Shown here one piece after another: positions 51,313-61,088 of a stretch of DNA of 64,000 nt. Position 1 is the first letter of the stretch. Each line of letters begins with the position of its first letter. The notes below the pieces were generated by a model. The model made no database searches. It was not told where the DNA came from and saw nothing but the letters and a program-made list of their open reading frames with translations. This DNA comes from an uncultured Flavobacterium sp. (GTDB lineage: Bacteria > Bacteroidota > Bacteroidia > Flavobacteriales > Flavobacteriaceae), in contig NZ_OX638201.1 of NCBI RefSeq assembly GCF_951805225.1, positions 4,898,001 to 4,962,000 on the forward strand, given 5' to 3'. A program made the translations under genes and the position numbers.

Positions 51313-52872
51313 TTATTTTATAACAACGACTTCTTTCTTCTGTTTTAAATGATAAGCGACATAAAGCGTTATTGAAGCCAGAACAATCCAGAAAACATCA
51401 ATAAAGAAAACCTGAATTTTATTTTGCATAAATGAATTCCAAAACCAATTTCCGGAAACAATTCCGTTTGTAATAGGAATCAGAAATCCTAAAATACTTC
51501 CTGAGATCAAACAGAATCTGTTGGTAAATGCGTCGTTCTTTTTAAGAATAAAGAAGATTGTAAGCACTAACCATCCCACAAAATAAACAAGATATAAATT
51601 GTCCTGTGTCAACGGATAAAATATTTTGGTTACAATAAAAGCAAGTGCTGTAATAGGATACATGCTCAAACAAATCGCGAGATAAATGCGAACAACGGCA
51701 GCGTTAAAGCGTCTTTTTTTCTCTGGTAAATTATTTTTTTGTCTGGCAACTAACCAAATCATTACACCGGAAATAATCACAAAACAAGTGATAATTCCTA
51801 AAATGAAACTCACTATTTTTAAAGCATATCCGCCATAATCTCCAAAATGGATTCGGTACAAAACGTTTTTTACAACATCTAAATAGTTGTTTTGTGTAAC
51901 AGGATTTTTTCTGGCGATTTCTTTTCCGTCAGCAATTCTGTAAATTACCTTTCCAATTCCGGTGAATTTTTTGTGAGCCAGCATTTCTCCTTCAACAATA
52001 ACGTGCATGTTTGCATCGCCATAATTCTGAATAAAAACTCGGGTAATTTCAAAATCTTTCCAGTTGCTTTTCGCTTTTGCAACTAATTGATCGATGTTGA
52101 AAGGTGCGGCTAGTTTTTTATTGTCAAATTTATAAGCGGGATCGTTGTATTCTAATTCTTTGTATAATTTATCCTGATCGCCTTTGTACAAAGCCATTAC
52201 GGCTGGAGCAACAATCAGAAGTTTTATCATAAAAAAAGCTCCCGTTACCGCATATACAAACTGAAATGGTAAACCAATCATTCCTAATGCTGTATGCGCA
52301 TCTGTCCATAATGTTTTTAATTTTTCCTTTGGACGGAAAATATAAAAGTTCGAAACAATTTTTTTCCAGTGTAATAAAAGCCCAGTTACAATCGCAAATA
52401 AAAAGAATAATGCTGTGAAACCTGAAAGATAATAACCAACAGGATAAGGTATTTGAGCTAAGAAATGTAAACGATATAAAAATTCTCCTAATGAATAAGA
52501 TTCTTCATAAGTAAAAGTTTTGAAGGTCTTAGTATCAAGATAGAAAAAGCTTCCTTCTTTTTGTTTGGCTGGAGCCAAAGTATCTTTGGTGCCTTCCATG
52601 TAAACGGCAACTCTTCTTTCGTTACTTGGTTTAGAAATAGTAATGTTTCTTCCGTGTAAGGTATATGCTTTGTCGAGTTTCTTTAAAGCCGTGTTGTAAT
52701 CCAGTTGAATTTCTTTTGTAATTGCAGTAGATTCACTTCTTTCCCAATTGATAATTTCATCTCTAAAAAAAGAAAAAGATCCTGCAAAGAAAATAACAAA
52801 AAGCACAACACTGATTACGATTCCGCTAACAGTATGCGTATGAAAATAGATATTATAATTACGGTTATTCAT
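51313..52872 (-). CDS. PepSY-associated membrane protein
   Basis: 519 residues with about eight membrane segments. The N-terminal part is a PepSY_TM module (FHTHTVSGIVISVVLFVIFFAGSFSFFRDEI), with LHFLAQIPYPVGYYLSG, TDAHTALGMIGLPFQFVYAVTGAFF and RIHFGDYGGYALKI, then four extra helices after residue 385. Likely takes part in reducing or processing imported ferric siderophore. It starts 7 bp after the small gene upstream. Confidence 0.88.
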   Translation of the reverse strand: MNNRNYNIYFHTHTVSGIVISVVLFVIFFAGSFSFFRDEIINWERSESTAITKEIQLDYNTALKKLDKAYTLHGRNITISKPSNERRVAVYMEGTKDTLAPAKQKEGSFFYLDTKTFKTFTYEESYSLGEFLYRLHFLAQIPYPVGYYLSGFTALFFLFAIVTGLLLHWKKIVSNFYIFRPKEKLKTLWTDAHTALGMIGLPFQFVYAVTGAFFMIKLLIVAPAVMALYKGDQDKLYKELEYNDPAYKFDNKKLAAPFNIDQLVAKAKSNWKDFEITRVFIQNYGDANMHVIVEGEMLAHKKFTGIGKVIYRIADGKEIARKNPVTQNNYLDVVKNVLYRIHFGDYGGYALKIVSFILGIITCFVIISGVMIWLVARQKNNLPEKKRRFNAAVVRIYLAICLSMYPITALAFIVTKIFYPLTQDNLYLVYFVGWLVLTIFFILKKNDAFTNRFCLISGSILGFLIPITNGIVSGNWFWNSFMQNKIQVFFIDVFWIVLASITLYVAYHLKQKKEVVVIK

Positions 52873-52879
52873 AAGTTGG

Positions 52880-53182
52880 TTATTGCGCGGTTGGATTATA
52901 GGTTTGGCCTAAATAAATGAAAAGACAAAAAAGTAAACTTAATAAGAGGTAAATACCCCAGATTTTCCATCCATTTTTAGCTAAAAAAGCAATCACCATT
53001 AGAGCAACCCAAAGAATGAATCCGCTAAAAGCCATTGTCATTAAGATATTAGCGCGGTTAAACCAAGCCGCTAAAGCCAAATGAAATGTGACTGAAACAA
53101 AATAGCCGCCTAGAATGGCAGCAGTTATTTTGGCAAATCGTTGCCATTTTGATTGGGTTAGATATTTTGGATTTGCTGGCAT
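52880..53182 (-). CDS. small membrane protein, DUF3649-like
   Basis: 100 residues with three predicted membrane helices (about 17-36, 46-66, 72-92). Starts MPANPKYLTQSKWQRF. It resembles the small DUF3649-type proteins seen in siderophore reductase operons; I am not certain of the family. Position between the receptor and PepSY genes implies a role in iron-siderophore handling. Confidence 0.7.
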   Translation of the reverse strand: MPANPKYLTQSKWQRFAKITAAILGGYFVSVTFHLALAAWFNRANILMTMAFSGFILWVALMVIAFLAKNGWKIWGIYLLLSLLFCLFIYLGQTYNPTAQ

Positions 53183-53200
53183 ATTTTGGTTAGAAATGGT

Positions 53201-53533
53201 TTAGTTGTAATAAAATTCTAATAAAGCAATTAAGATAAAAAGAGCCATTATAACTTTAATGTTGACTTTTTTTAAAGGTTTTAAAATGATAATTAAACTT
53301 CCAATTGCCATTAGCTGAATAAAAAACATCAATGTGCCACAACCTAACGATTGTGTAAAAAGCCATAATGAATAGGCGAGTAGTAAAAGTGCTAATCCGG
53401 TAATTTTGGTTTGCTTCGGATTTTTTTTCATCCATTTTTCAAAACCTAAATCATAAGATAAAACAGCTCTTTTTGAGGTGTAATAAAGAGTATAAAAAGC
53501 TAGAAAAACTATAAGGCTGGCTATTGTAATCAT
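53201..53533 (-). CDS. small membrane protein, DUF3325-like
   Basis: 110 residues with three or four membrane helices (about 2-18, 46-62, 68-84, 90-107). Length, topology and location match DUF3325-type proteins of iron-reductase operons. It lies 18 bp upstream of the DUF3649-like gene and just downstream of the receptor's terminator-like hairpin. Confidence 0.7.
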   Translation of the reverse strand: MITIASLIVFLAFYTLYYTSKRAVLSYDLGFEKWMKKNPKQTKITGLALLLLAYSLWLFTQSLGCGTLMFFIQLMAIGSLIIILKPLKKVNIKVIMALFILIALLEFYYN

Positions 53534-53550
53534 AATCTTTAAAATTTAAA

Positions 53551-53580
53551 AAACACCTTTCTCCTAAAAGAAAGGTGTTT
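53551..53580 (-). terminator. terminator or attenuator after the siderophore receptor
   Basis: AAACACCTTTC/GAAAGGTGTTT, 11-bp stem with an 8-nt loop and T-rich tail on the minus strand. The genes after it may be expressed less than the receptor. Confidence 0.75.
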
Positions 53581-53593
53581 GGAGTTTTTTTTA

Positions 53594-56089
53594 TTAAAAT
53601 CTGTATGAGAAATTCGCAGAAACGGATCTCATGTTTTTTGGGTGAATTGTAGACCAACCATCGTAAGTATCAACATTGGCAATATTGTCTAATTTTAATG
53701 TCAATGTAAATTTCTCTGTTCCGTAGAAAATAGAAGAATTTAAAACAGTATAAGAAGGAATTGCAAATTGACCTACAACGTTTCTATTCATAATTAAGTT
53801 TTTGTCGGCATAATTTCCACCAAAACCTAAACCAAAACCTTGTAAATCTCCTTGAGGAAATTTGTAGCTTGCCCAAAAGTTTGCTGTGTTTCTAGGTCCT
53901 GAACTCTCAGGTCTGTTTCCTACGAACGAAGGATCTCCAGCATTTAAGACAGCGTCTACATAGCTGTAACCAGCAACAATGTTTAAACCAGTAACTGGAT
54001 TTGCAACGATTTCTGCTTCAAAACCTTTGTTTCTTTGTTCTCCATCTTGAAAAGAAGTTTGAGTTGGTACTCCGCCTGTAGAACCATAAACAGTATAAAC
54101 CTGATCTGTTACTTTGATGTCATAATAGCTAAATGTTGCGTAAAGTTTGTCTTTAAAAACATTTAATTTCGTTCCAACTTCAAATTGATTAGCGTGTTCT
54201 GGTTTGAAAGTTCTTGGAATAGATGCGCCGCTTAAACCAATATCACTCGTTGGAGCTGTGTTAGTAAAGCCATCCATATAGTTGGCAAAAATCGAAACTT
54301 TGTCAATAATTGGCTGGTAAACTAAACCAAATTTTGGTGAAAAAGAAGTTTGATTAAAATCATCAGCATTTGTAGTAACGTCACCGGCAGTCATAAAACG
54401 GTCTACACGTAAACTGGCCATTGCAGATAATGCAGGAGTAATATTGATTACATCTGATGCATAAGCACTAATAACTTCTTGTTTCGTTTTGTTATTGTTT
54501 GCAGTAGTTTCTGCTATAAGTTTATCAGAACCAGCTTTTGTTAGGTTACCGCTGTCACCATTTGTAATATATTTTGCAGGATCAGTAATGCCGAATACAT
54601 ATTGGTTTACAGTTGCTAAATCTAAATTTCCAATATAAACTCTTCCATTAGATACGTATCCAGAACCATTGTCAACTTGACCTCTGTTAAAGTAGTCTAA
54701 ACCAACAACAATTCTATTTCTTAAGTTTCCAAGTTTAAAATCGCCAATAAAGTTTTGTTGAATATCGGTTGTTAAAGTTGTTGTATTTTGATAATTCATT
54801 GAACGCCCTAAAACAATTCCTTGATTTACCTGTGCAGGGAAAAATTGTGTGCCTTCATATAAATAAGTATAATACCCTTCAGATTGAGATGATCCTCTAG
54901 ATAGAACCGTTTGAGAAGTCCATTCATCAGAGAATTTGTAATTCATTTGTCCTTGAAGAGAGTAAGAAGGAGTTTCAATCGCAAGTTCATTACTTGTATA
55001 AGAACGTTTGTTATTATAACCCAATTCATCCATATTATGAACTCTTAACGGTGCACCTCTGTCTAAAAATAACATAGTAGGATTCGTCTGTTTATTGTTC
55101 ATGAATTCAGTATTAATAAAGAACGAAAGTCTGTCACTAGCTTGGTAAGATAAAGATGGAGCAAAGAAAAATGATTTTCTAAATCCAGCATCTTGAAAGC
55201 TGTTTTCTGTATGATATGCAGTATTAACTCTGAAATTAATTTTGTGTTCATCGTCTACAGGAGTATTAATGTCTGCAGTTACACGGTTTAATCCATAGCT
55301 TCCTGCTGTATAGCTTACCTCTCCGCCAAAGTGATCGTACGGTTTTTTAGTAGTTAAGTTGATTAAACCTCCGTAAGAAATTAAACTACTTCCAAATAAA
55401 GTTCCAGAAGGTCCTTTAATAACTTCAATTTTATCAATATTTGCGGGATCTATACTTCCGTTATTCAACGCAGGTAATCCATTCGTCATTGTTGGCTGCA
55501 CAGCAAATCCTCTTAGAGAGAAATATCCGGCACCGTCACCACCACGTCCGGTAGAAGCCCAAAGCGGAGATAATCCTGGTGCGTTTTTAAGAGCATCATC
55601 GATATTTGTAACCACTTGTTCTTTTAAAAGTTCGCTTGTGATAGTAGTGTAAACTTGTGGATTCTCAAGATTTTTAAGTGGTAATCTTGAAACTTGTTGT
55701 GTTTCTTTACGAGCTAATGGATTTTTTTTACCACTACCATTAATTACAATTTCGTCTAATTGTTCAGAATTTGAACTAATTGTGAAATCTTCTATTATTT
55801 CGTCACCCGCATTTAGAGAAATGCTTTTTTCTTTTGATGAATGTCCAACAGAAGAAACTTTAATTACATAACTTCCTGGTTTAAGATTTTTAATCTCGTA
55901 AAAACCATTACTGTCTGTATTTGTTCCTATTTTAGTTCCTTTTAGAACTACAGAAACATTGTCTGCAGCCTGATTGTTTGCTAAACTAATTTGTCCTTTT
56001 ATGCTCGCTTTTTCCTGTGCAGAAATTGTAGTGCTTGCTAATAGAAAAAAACAAAAGCTTAAGAAAGAAATTGTAAATTTATATTTCAT
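53594..56089 (-). CDS. TonB-dependent siderophore receptor
   Basis: 831 residues. Signal peptide (to STTISAQ, about 24), a carboxypeptidase-regulatory-like domain (28-110), plug (about 125-240, with IEVIKGPSGTLFGSSLISYGGLINLTTKKP) and barrel ending SVSANFSYRF. The plug motif and LSPLWASTGRGGDGAGYFSLRGFA resemble the ferrichrome/ferrioxamine class. It heads the operon with PepSY proteins. Upstream there is a palindrome TTATTTA-TTC-TAAATAA (56166-56182), possibly a Fur site. Confidence 0.93.
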   Translation of the reverse strand: MKYKFTISFLSFCFFLLASTTISAQEKASIKGQISLANNQAADNVSVVLKGTKIGTNTDSNGFYEIKNLKPGSYVIKVSSVGHSSKEKSISLNAGDEIIEDFTISSNSEQLDEIVINGSGKKNPLARKETQQVSRLPLKNLENPQVYTTITSELLKEQVVTNIDDALKNAPGLSPLWASTGRGGDGAGYFSLRGFAVQPTMTNGLPALNNGSIDPANIDKIEVIKGPSGTLFGSSLISYGGLINLTTKKPYDHFGGEVSYTAGSYGLNRVTADINTPVDDEHKINFRVNTAYHTENSFQDAGFRKSFFFAPSLSYQASDRLSFFINTEFMNNKQTNPTMLFLDRGAPLRVHNMDELGYNNKRSYTSNELAIETPSYSLQGQMNYKFSDEWTSQTVLSRGSSQSEGYYTYLYEGTQFFPAQVNQGIVLGRSMNYQNTTTLTTDIQQNFIGDFKLGNLRNRIVVGLDYFNRGQVDNGSGYVSNGRVYIGNLDLATVNQYVFGITDPAKYITNGDSGNLTKAGSDKLIAETTANNNKTKQEVISAYASDVINITPALSAMASLRVDRFMTAGDVTTNADDFNQTSFSPKFGLVYQPIIDKVSIFANYMDGFTNTAPTSDIGLSGASIPRTFKPEHANQFEVGTKLNVFKDKLYATFSYYDIKVTDQVYTVYGSTGGVPTQTSFQDGEQRNKGFEAEIVANPVTGLNIVAGYSYVDAVLNAGDPSFVGNRPESSGPRNTANFWASYKFPQGDLQGFGLGFGGNYADKNLIMNRNVVGQFAIPSYTVLNSSIFYGTEKFTLTLKLDNIANVDTYDGWSTIHPKNMRSVSANFSYRF

Positions 56090-56165
56090 TTTTATTTCAT
56101 TTTTATTTAGAATTGATTTTAATAGCGCAAATTTAAGTGTTGAATATCAACTATACAAGCTATTC

Positions 56166-56182
56166 TTATTTATTCTAAATAA
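56166..56182. promoter_or_regulatory. candidate Fur box upstream of the siderophore receptor
   Basis: A perfect 7-3-7 palindrome, TTATTTA-TTC-TAAATAA, 77 bp before the start. A half-site TTATTTAGAAT also lies at 56103-56113. Length and AT content suit an iron-responsive Fur site, but this is inferred from context. Confidence 0.4.
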
Positions 56183-56262
56183 AATATTTTTTAAAGGGTA
56201 AAATTTACGTTTATTTAAAAAATTAACATCTTAAGCATATTTTAATCTAATCTTAAGACAAA

Positions 56263-56294
56263 AAAGCCTGTTCAAATGAATGAACAGGCTTTTA
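56263..56294 (-). terminator. terminator of sucAB
   Basis: AAAAGCCTGTTCA/TGAACAGGCTTTT stem (13 bp) with a 6-nt loop and a T-run on the minus strand. Confidence 0.88.
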
Positions 56295-56316
56295 TTATTG
56301 TTGAAAATTATTACAA

Positions 56317-57561
56317 TTACAATTCTAAAGCACGTTTAGCATCGCCATTCATTAATAATTCTACTGGATTTTCTAAAGCTTCTTTTACAGCAACTAAGAA
56401 ACCAACAGACTCACGTCCGTCAATAATTCTGTGGTCATAAGAAAGTGCTACGTACATCATTGGATGAATTTCAACTTTACCATTTACAGCAATTGGACGC
56501 TCAATAATATTGTGCATTCCTAAGATTCCTGATTGAGGAGGATTGATAATTGGAGTACTTAACATACTTCCAAAAACACCACCATTTGTAATTGTGAAAG
56601 TTCCTCCAGTCATATCATCAACAGTGATTTGACCGTCACGAGCTCTAAGTGCTAATCTTTTGATTTCAGCTTCAATTCCACGGAAAGTTAATAATTCAGC
56701 ATTACGAACAACAGGAACCATTAAACCTTTTGGTCCTGAAACTGCGATAGAGATATCGGCAAAATCGTAAGCAATTTTATAATCACCATCCATCATAGAG
56801 TTAACATCAGGATATAATTGTAAAGCTCTTGTAACTGCTTTTGTAAAAAATGACATAAAACCTAATCCTAAACCACCATGTTTTGCTTTGAAAGCATCTT
56901 TGTATTCGTTACGAATTTGGTTAATTGGCGTCATGTTAACTTCGTTGAAAGTAGTTAACATTGCAGTTTCGTTTTTAGCAGCAACCAATCTCTCTGCTAC
57001 TTTACGACGTAACATAGATAATTTTGTACGCTCAGTTCCACGGCTTCCACCAGTTGGAGTTCCCATAGAAGGTACTGCATTTACAGCATCATCTTTAGTG
57101 ATTCTTCCGCCTTTACCAGTTCCTGAAACAGTTGCTGGTGCTATGTTTTTTTCGTCTAATATTTTTCTTGCTGCCGGAGATGGAGTTCCAGCTGCATAAC
57201 TTGTAGCTGCCGGAGCTTGTACTGGTGCTGCTTTTGGAGCCTCAGCTTTTACTTCAGCCTTTGGTGCTTCTGCTTTTGGAGCCTCAGCCGCTGGTGCAGC
57301 CGGAGCATCACCTGCAGGTTTTACACCATCAGTATCAATTAAACAAACTACAGCTCCTACTGCAACAGCATCACCTTCTTCTGCTTTAAGCGTAATAATT
57401 CCACTCATTTCAGCCGGTAATTCAAGAGTTGCTTTATCTGAATCAACTTCAGCAATAGCTTGATCTTTTTCTACATAATCTCCGTCTTTTACTAACCAAG
57501 TTGCAATTTCAACTTCTTTTATTGATTCCCCTGGTGATGGGACTTTCATTTCTAAAATCAT
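56317..57561 (-). CDS. sucB: 2-oxoglutarate dehydrogenase E2, dihydrolipoyllysine succinyltransferase
   Basis: 414 residues. A single lipoyl domain (1-80; lipoylated Lys in EVDSDKATLEL, about 44), an Ala/Pro/Lys-rich linker with repeated EAPKAE (85-125), an E1/E3-binding domain (TPSPAARKILDEKNI, about 130-165) and the catalytic core (190-414) with LSYDHRIIDGRE near the end. It accepts succinyl from sucA's product. It lies 78 bp downstream of sucA; a repeat is in the gap. Confidence 0.97.
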   Translation of the reverse strand: MILEMKVPSPGESIKEVEIATWLVKDGDYVEKDQAIAEVDSDKATLELPAEMSGIITLKAEEGDAVAVGAVVCLIDTDGVKPAGDAPAAPAAEAPKAEAPKAEVKAEAPKAAPVQAPAATSYAAGTPSPAARKILDEKNIAPATVSGTGKGGRITKDDAVNAVPSMGTPTGGSRGTERTKLSMLRRKVAERLVAAKNETAMLTTFNEVNMTPINQIRNEYKDAFKAKHGGLGLGFMSFFTKAVTRALQLYPDVNSMMDGDYKIAYDFADISIAVSGPKGLMVPVVRNAELLTFRGIEAEIKRLALRARDGQITVDDMTGGTFTITNGGVFGSMLSTPIINPPQSGILGMHNIIERPIAVNGKVEIHPMMYVALSYDHRIIDGRESVGFLVAVKEALENPVELLMNGDAKRALEL

Positions 57562-57587
57562 CTTATTTTTTGTTTAAGGTTTTTATG

Positions 57588-57625
57588 GTTTCAGGTTTCA
57601 AGTTGTTAAACCTGAAACCTGAAAC
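57588..57625. repeat. inverted repeat in the sucA-sucB spacer
   Basis: GTTTCAGGTTTCAAGTT (57588-57604) pairs with 57609-57625 with one mismatch. The segment is built of TTTCAGGTTTCAAG-type words in both orientations. It has no T-run, so it is not a terminator. Confidence 0.65.
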
Positions 57626-57639
57626 TTGAAACATTCTTT

Positions 57640-60414
57640 TTATCTGAATAAATTTTTATCGAAAACCATTCTAATTGCATCTGCATGACGACGTTTTGCA
57701 CGTGTGTAACTTCCTGAAGCAGGCGCAGCATAAGCTTTTAACGAAGCTAATCTCCATTTTACAAGATCAAAGTTCATTAACATAAAGCTGTAAGCTCCCA
57801 TGTTTTTAGGTTCTTCCTGAGCCCAAACATAATCATCAGCATTTGGATATTGTGCGATAATTGCTTTTAATTGCTCAACAGGTAAAGGGAATAATTGCTC
57901 GATACGAACAACTGCAACGTCATTTCTTCCGTTGTTTTCTCTTTCAGCAACAATGTCATAATAGAATTTACCAGTAACGAAAACTAAAGTTTTTACTGCT
58001 TTTTTATCTACTGCATTATCATCAATTGTTTCCTGGAAACTTCCTGTTGCTAATTCTTCAACTGTAGACACACATCTTGGATCACGCAATAAACTTTTTG
58101 GAGAGAAAACTACCAAAGGTTTACGGAAATTCGTTTTCATTTGTCTTCTCAATAAGTGGAAGAAGTTTGCTGGAGTTGTACAATCTGCAACATACATATT
58201 TTGTCTTGCACAAAGTTGTAAATAACGCTCCATTCTTGCAGAAGAGTGTTCTGCACCTTGTCCTTCATATCCGTGAGGTAATAATAAAACGATACCATTT
58301 TGGTTGTTCCATTTATCTTCACCACATGAAATATATTGGTCAATCATAATTTGAGCTCCATTAGAGAAATCTCCAAATTGTGCTTCCCAAATAGTTAATG
58401 CGTTTGGATTAGCCAATGCATATCCATAATCAAAACCAAGAACTCCGTACTCAGATAAAAGAGAGTTGAAAACGCCAAATTTTCCTTTTTTGTTTTCGAT
58501 TCCGTTTAATAGAATTACTTCTTCTTCAGAATCTTCTACTTTTACAACAGCATGACGGTGAGAGAATGTACCACGCTCTACGTCCTGACCAGAAATACGA
58601 ACATCAAATCCTTCTGTCAAAAGTGAACCGTAAGCTAATGCTTCTGCAGTTCCCCAATCGATAGTGTTGTTGTCGTATCCAGTTTTTCTATCGGTAACAA
58701 TTTTAGTTATTTTACTGATGAATTTCTTTTCTGCAGGTAAAGTTGAAATTGTATTGATGATAGAATCCAATCCTTTTTTATCAAAAGAAGTATCTACTTT
58801 TTCAAGCATTTGCGTATCAGTTACCTGAACAAATCCATCCCATTCGTTTTTCATGAATGGAGTTATAATCGTCAAATCTTTTTTACGAGAAGCTTCTAAA
58901 TTCACTTCCATTGTAGATTTGTATTCTTTTTCTAATGCATTTACATAAGAAGCATCGATTACGCCATCAGACAATAATTTCTCAGCATAAATATCTCTTG
59001 GATTTTTATGTTTTGCGATGATTTTATATAAAACCGGTTGAGTAAAACGAGGTTCGTCACCTTCGTTATGACCGTATTTTCTGTATCCTAATAAGTCGAT
59101 AAATACGTCACGTCCAAATTGCATTCTGTAATCTAATGCAAAAGATACCGCGTGTACAACAGCTTCAGCATCATCAGCATTTACGTGTAATACTGGCGAA
59201 AGTGTAACTTTAGCAACGTCTGTACAATAAGTAGAAGAACGAGCGTCTAAATAGTTTGTAGTAAAACCAACCTGGTTGTTGATTACAATATGGATTGTTC
59301 CTCCAGTTTTGTAACCGTCAAGTTGTGCCATTTGAATGATTTCATACAAGATTCCCTGACCTGCAATTGCAGCATCTCCGTGAACGGCAATAGGTAATAC
59401 TTTAGAGAAATCATCAGCATAATATTTATCTTGTTTTGCTCTTGTGATTCCTTCAATTACAGCTCCAACCGTTTCTAAGTGAGAAGGGTTTGGTGCTAAA
59501 TTGATATTGATGCTTTTTCCTGATCTTGTTTTTTTGTCAGCCGTAAGACCTAAGTGGTATTTTACGTCACCATCAAAATATTCCTGATCGTAATCTTTAC
59601 CGTCAAATTCGCCAAAGATATCCTGAGTTGATTTTCCGAAGATGTTTGCCAAAACGTTCAAACGACCACGGTGAGCCATTCCCATTACGAATTGTTCAAC
59701 ACCTTTTTCAGCAGCTTGTTCGATCAAAGCGTCTAAAGCCGGAATAATAGATTCTCCACCTTCAAGTGAGAATCTTTTTTGACCAACATATTTAGTATGT
59801 AAGAAGTTCTCGAAAGAAACAGCTTGATTTAATTTATCTAAGATAGTTTTCTTTTCTTCAGAAGAGAAATTAGGCTGATTAACATTAATCGCTAGTTTTT
59901 CCTGAATCCATTTTACAACGCCAGGATTTCTGATGTACATATATTCAATACCAATGTGTTGGCAGTAAATAGCTTTAAGACGGTTTACGATAGCTTCTAA
60001 AGAAGAAGGTGGTATTCCGATAGTTTGAGCAGCATCAAAAACTGTTGAAAGATCAGCAGTTGTTAATCCAAAATTTTCGATATCTAAAGTTGGAGACGAA
60101 GTTCTACGGTCACGAACAGGATTTGTTTTTGTAAACAAATGTCCTCTTGTGCGGTATCCATCAATTAATTTTAGAACGTTGAATTCTTTTTGTAGTTTTT
60201 CTGAAACTTTACTGTAATCTGTGTTGTCGCTAGTCACATATTCAACAATTTGTTGAACTGGATTTTCGTCATTATAAGTCGTTTGGCCAAAGTCGAAACC
60301 TTGAAAAAAACTTCTCCAGCTTGGCTCAACGCTATCTGGATTTACTAAATACTGATCATATAATTGTGCGAAAAACTCTGTATGCGCTGCATTTAAAAAT
60401 GAAAACCTATCCAT
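57640..60414 (-). CDS. sucA: 2-oxoglutarate dehydrogenase E1 component
   Basis: 924 residues from ATG 60414 (MDRFSFLNAAHTEFFAQLYDQYL); the in-frame start 13 codons upstream lies almost on the promoter box, so it is not used. Thiamine diphosphate enzyme that decarboxylates 2-oxoglutarate in the TCA cycle. Motifs: SWRSFFQGFDFG N-terminal, VMGMAHRGRLNVLANIFGK near 255, HGDAAIAGQGILYEI, TPANFFHLLRRQM and WAQEEPKNMGAY near 890. Co-transcribed with sucB. Confidence 0.97.
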   Translation of the reverse strand: MDRFSFLNAAHTEFFAQLYDQYLVNPDSVEPSWRSFFQGFDFGQTTYNDENPVQQIVEYVTSDNTDYSKVSEKLQKEFNVLKLIDGYRTRGHLFTKTNPVRDRRTSSPTLDIENFGLTTADLSTVFDAAQTIGIPPSSLEAIVNRLKAIYCQHIGIEYMYIRNPGVVKWIQEKLAINVNQPNFSSEEKKTILDKLNQAVSFENFLHTKYVGQKRFSLEGGESIIPALDALIEQAAEKGVEQFVMGMAHRGRLNVLANIFGKSTQDIFGEFDGKDYDQEYFDGDVKYHLGLTADKKTRSGKSININLAPNPSHLETVGAVIEGITRAKQDKYYADDFSKVLPIAVHGDAAIAGQGILYEIIQMAQLDGYKTGGTIHIVINNQVGFTTNYLDARSSTYCTDVAKVTLSPVLHVNADDAEAVVHAVSFALDYRMQFGRDVFIDLLGYRKYGHNEGDEPRFTQPVLYKIIAKHKNPRDIYAEKLLSDGVIDASYVNALEKEYKSTMEVNLEASRKKDLTIITPFMKNEWDGFVQVTDTQMLEKVDTSFDKKGLDSIINTISTLPAEKKFISKITKIVTDRKTGYDNNTIDWGTAEALAYGSLLTEGFDVRISGQDVERGTFSHRHAVVKVEDSEEEVILLNGIENKKGKFGVFNSLLSEYGVLGFDYGYALANPNALTIWEAQFGDFSNGAQIMIDQYISCGEDKWNNQNGIVLLLPHGYEGQGAEHSSARMERYLQLCARQNMYVADCTTPANFFHLLRRQMKTNFRKPLVVFSPKSLLRDPRCVSTVEELATGSFQETIDDNAVDKKAVKTLVFVTGKFYYDIVAERENNGRNDVAVVRIEQLFPLPVEQLKAIIAQYPNADDYVWAQEEPKNMGAYSFMLMNFDLVKWRLASLKAYAAPASGSYTRAKRRHADAIRMVFDKNLFR

Positions 60415-60450
60415 AATATGAGTGAATATACTTTTTGTTAAATAGAATGG

Positions 60451-60458
60451 CAAAAGTA
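60451..60458 (-). promoter_or_regulatory. -7 element of sucAB
   Basis: TACTTTTG on the minus strand, matching TAnnTTTG, with an implied leader of about 32 nt to ATG 60414. Confidence 0.5.
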
Positions 60459-60530
60459 CAACAATCGCCTTTATTTAGATCTTTTTTTTACGTACTTTTA
60501 CGTAAAAATTTGTTAAAATAAACGTTAAGT

Positions 60531-61082
60531 ATGTGTATAAATCAAATTTCAATCGTTTTCAAAACATTTTTTGTGATTTTGATAGTCTCTTTTTCAAGTT
60601 CGGCAATTGCCCAACAAAAGTATGTGATAGACAACAGCAATCATTTTTGGGATAAAGTTCAATTTGGTGGCGGACTTGGTTTAGGAATTGGTTCTGGTTA
60701 CACGGATATCTCTGTTATGCCAAGCGCAATCTACAATGTTAATGAAATTGTGGCTTTTGGAGTAGGTTTACAGTTTGGATATTTATCTTCAAAAAACTAT
60801 TATGATTCGTTTGTTTACGGAGGAAGTTTGGTTACACTTGTAAACCCAATTCCCGAAATTCAATTGTCTGCAGAATTAGAGCAAGTGCGAATAAACACCA
60901 GTTATGATTCAACGCCATACCGACCTTCTTACTCTGATAATTATTGGAATACCGCTTTATATCTTGGAGCAGGTTACAGAACCGGAAGCGTAACCGTTGG
61001 TGCGCGTTATGATGTTTTGTACAATGCACAAACGAGTCTTTATGGTTCTGGATTTATGCCTTTTGTGAGAGTTTATTTTTGA
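60531..61082 (+). CDS. outer-membrane beta-barrel-like protein of unknown function
   Basis: 183 residues with signal peptide (FSSSAIAQ, about 27). The rest alternates Gly- and aromatic-rich strands (GGGLGLGIGSGYTDISVMPSAIYN, AFGVGLQFGYLSSKNYY, GAGYRTGSVTVGARYDVLYN) and ends in an aromatic residue (RVYF), as an outer-membrane barrel of 8-10 strands would. It is divergent from sucA. Flavobacterial homologues are, as I recall, sometimes labelled alpha-ketoglutarate decarboxylase; nothing in this sequence supports that enzyme activity. Confidence 0.75.
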   Translation: MCINQISIVFKTFFVILIVSFSSSAIAQQKYVIDNSNHFWDKVQFGGGLGLGIGSGYTDISVMPSAIYNVNEIVAFGVGLQFGYLSSKNYYDSFVYGGSLVTLVNPIPEIQLSAELEQVRINTSYDSTPYRPSYSDNYWNTALYLGAGYRTGSVTVGARYDVLYNAQTSLYGSGFMPFVRVYF

Positions 61083-61088
61083 TTTAAA

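Noticed and set aside
60415..60453. Longer sucA start
   Set aside because: It lies almost on the -7 box at 60458-60451, and MDRFSFLN is the expected beginning.
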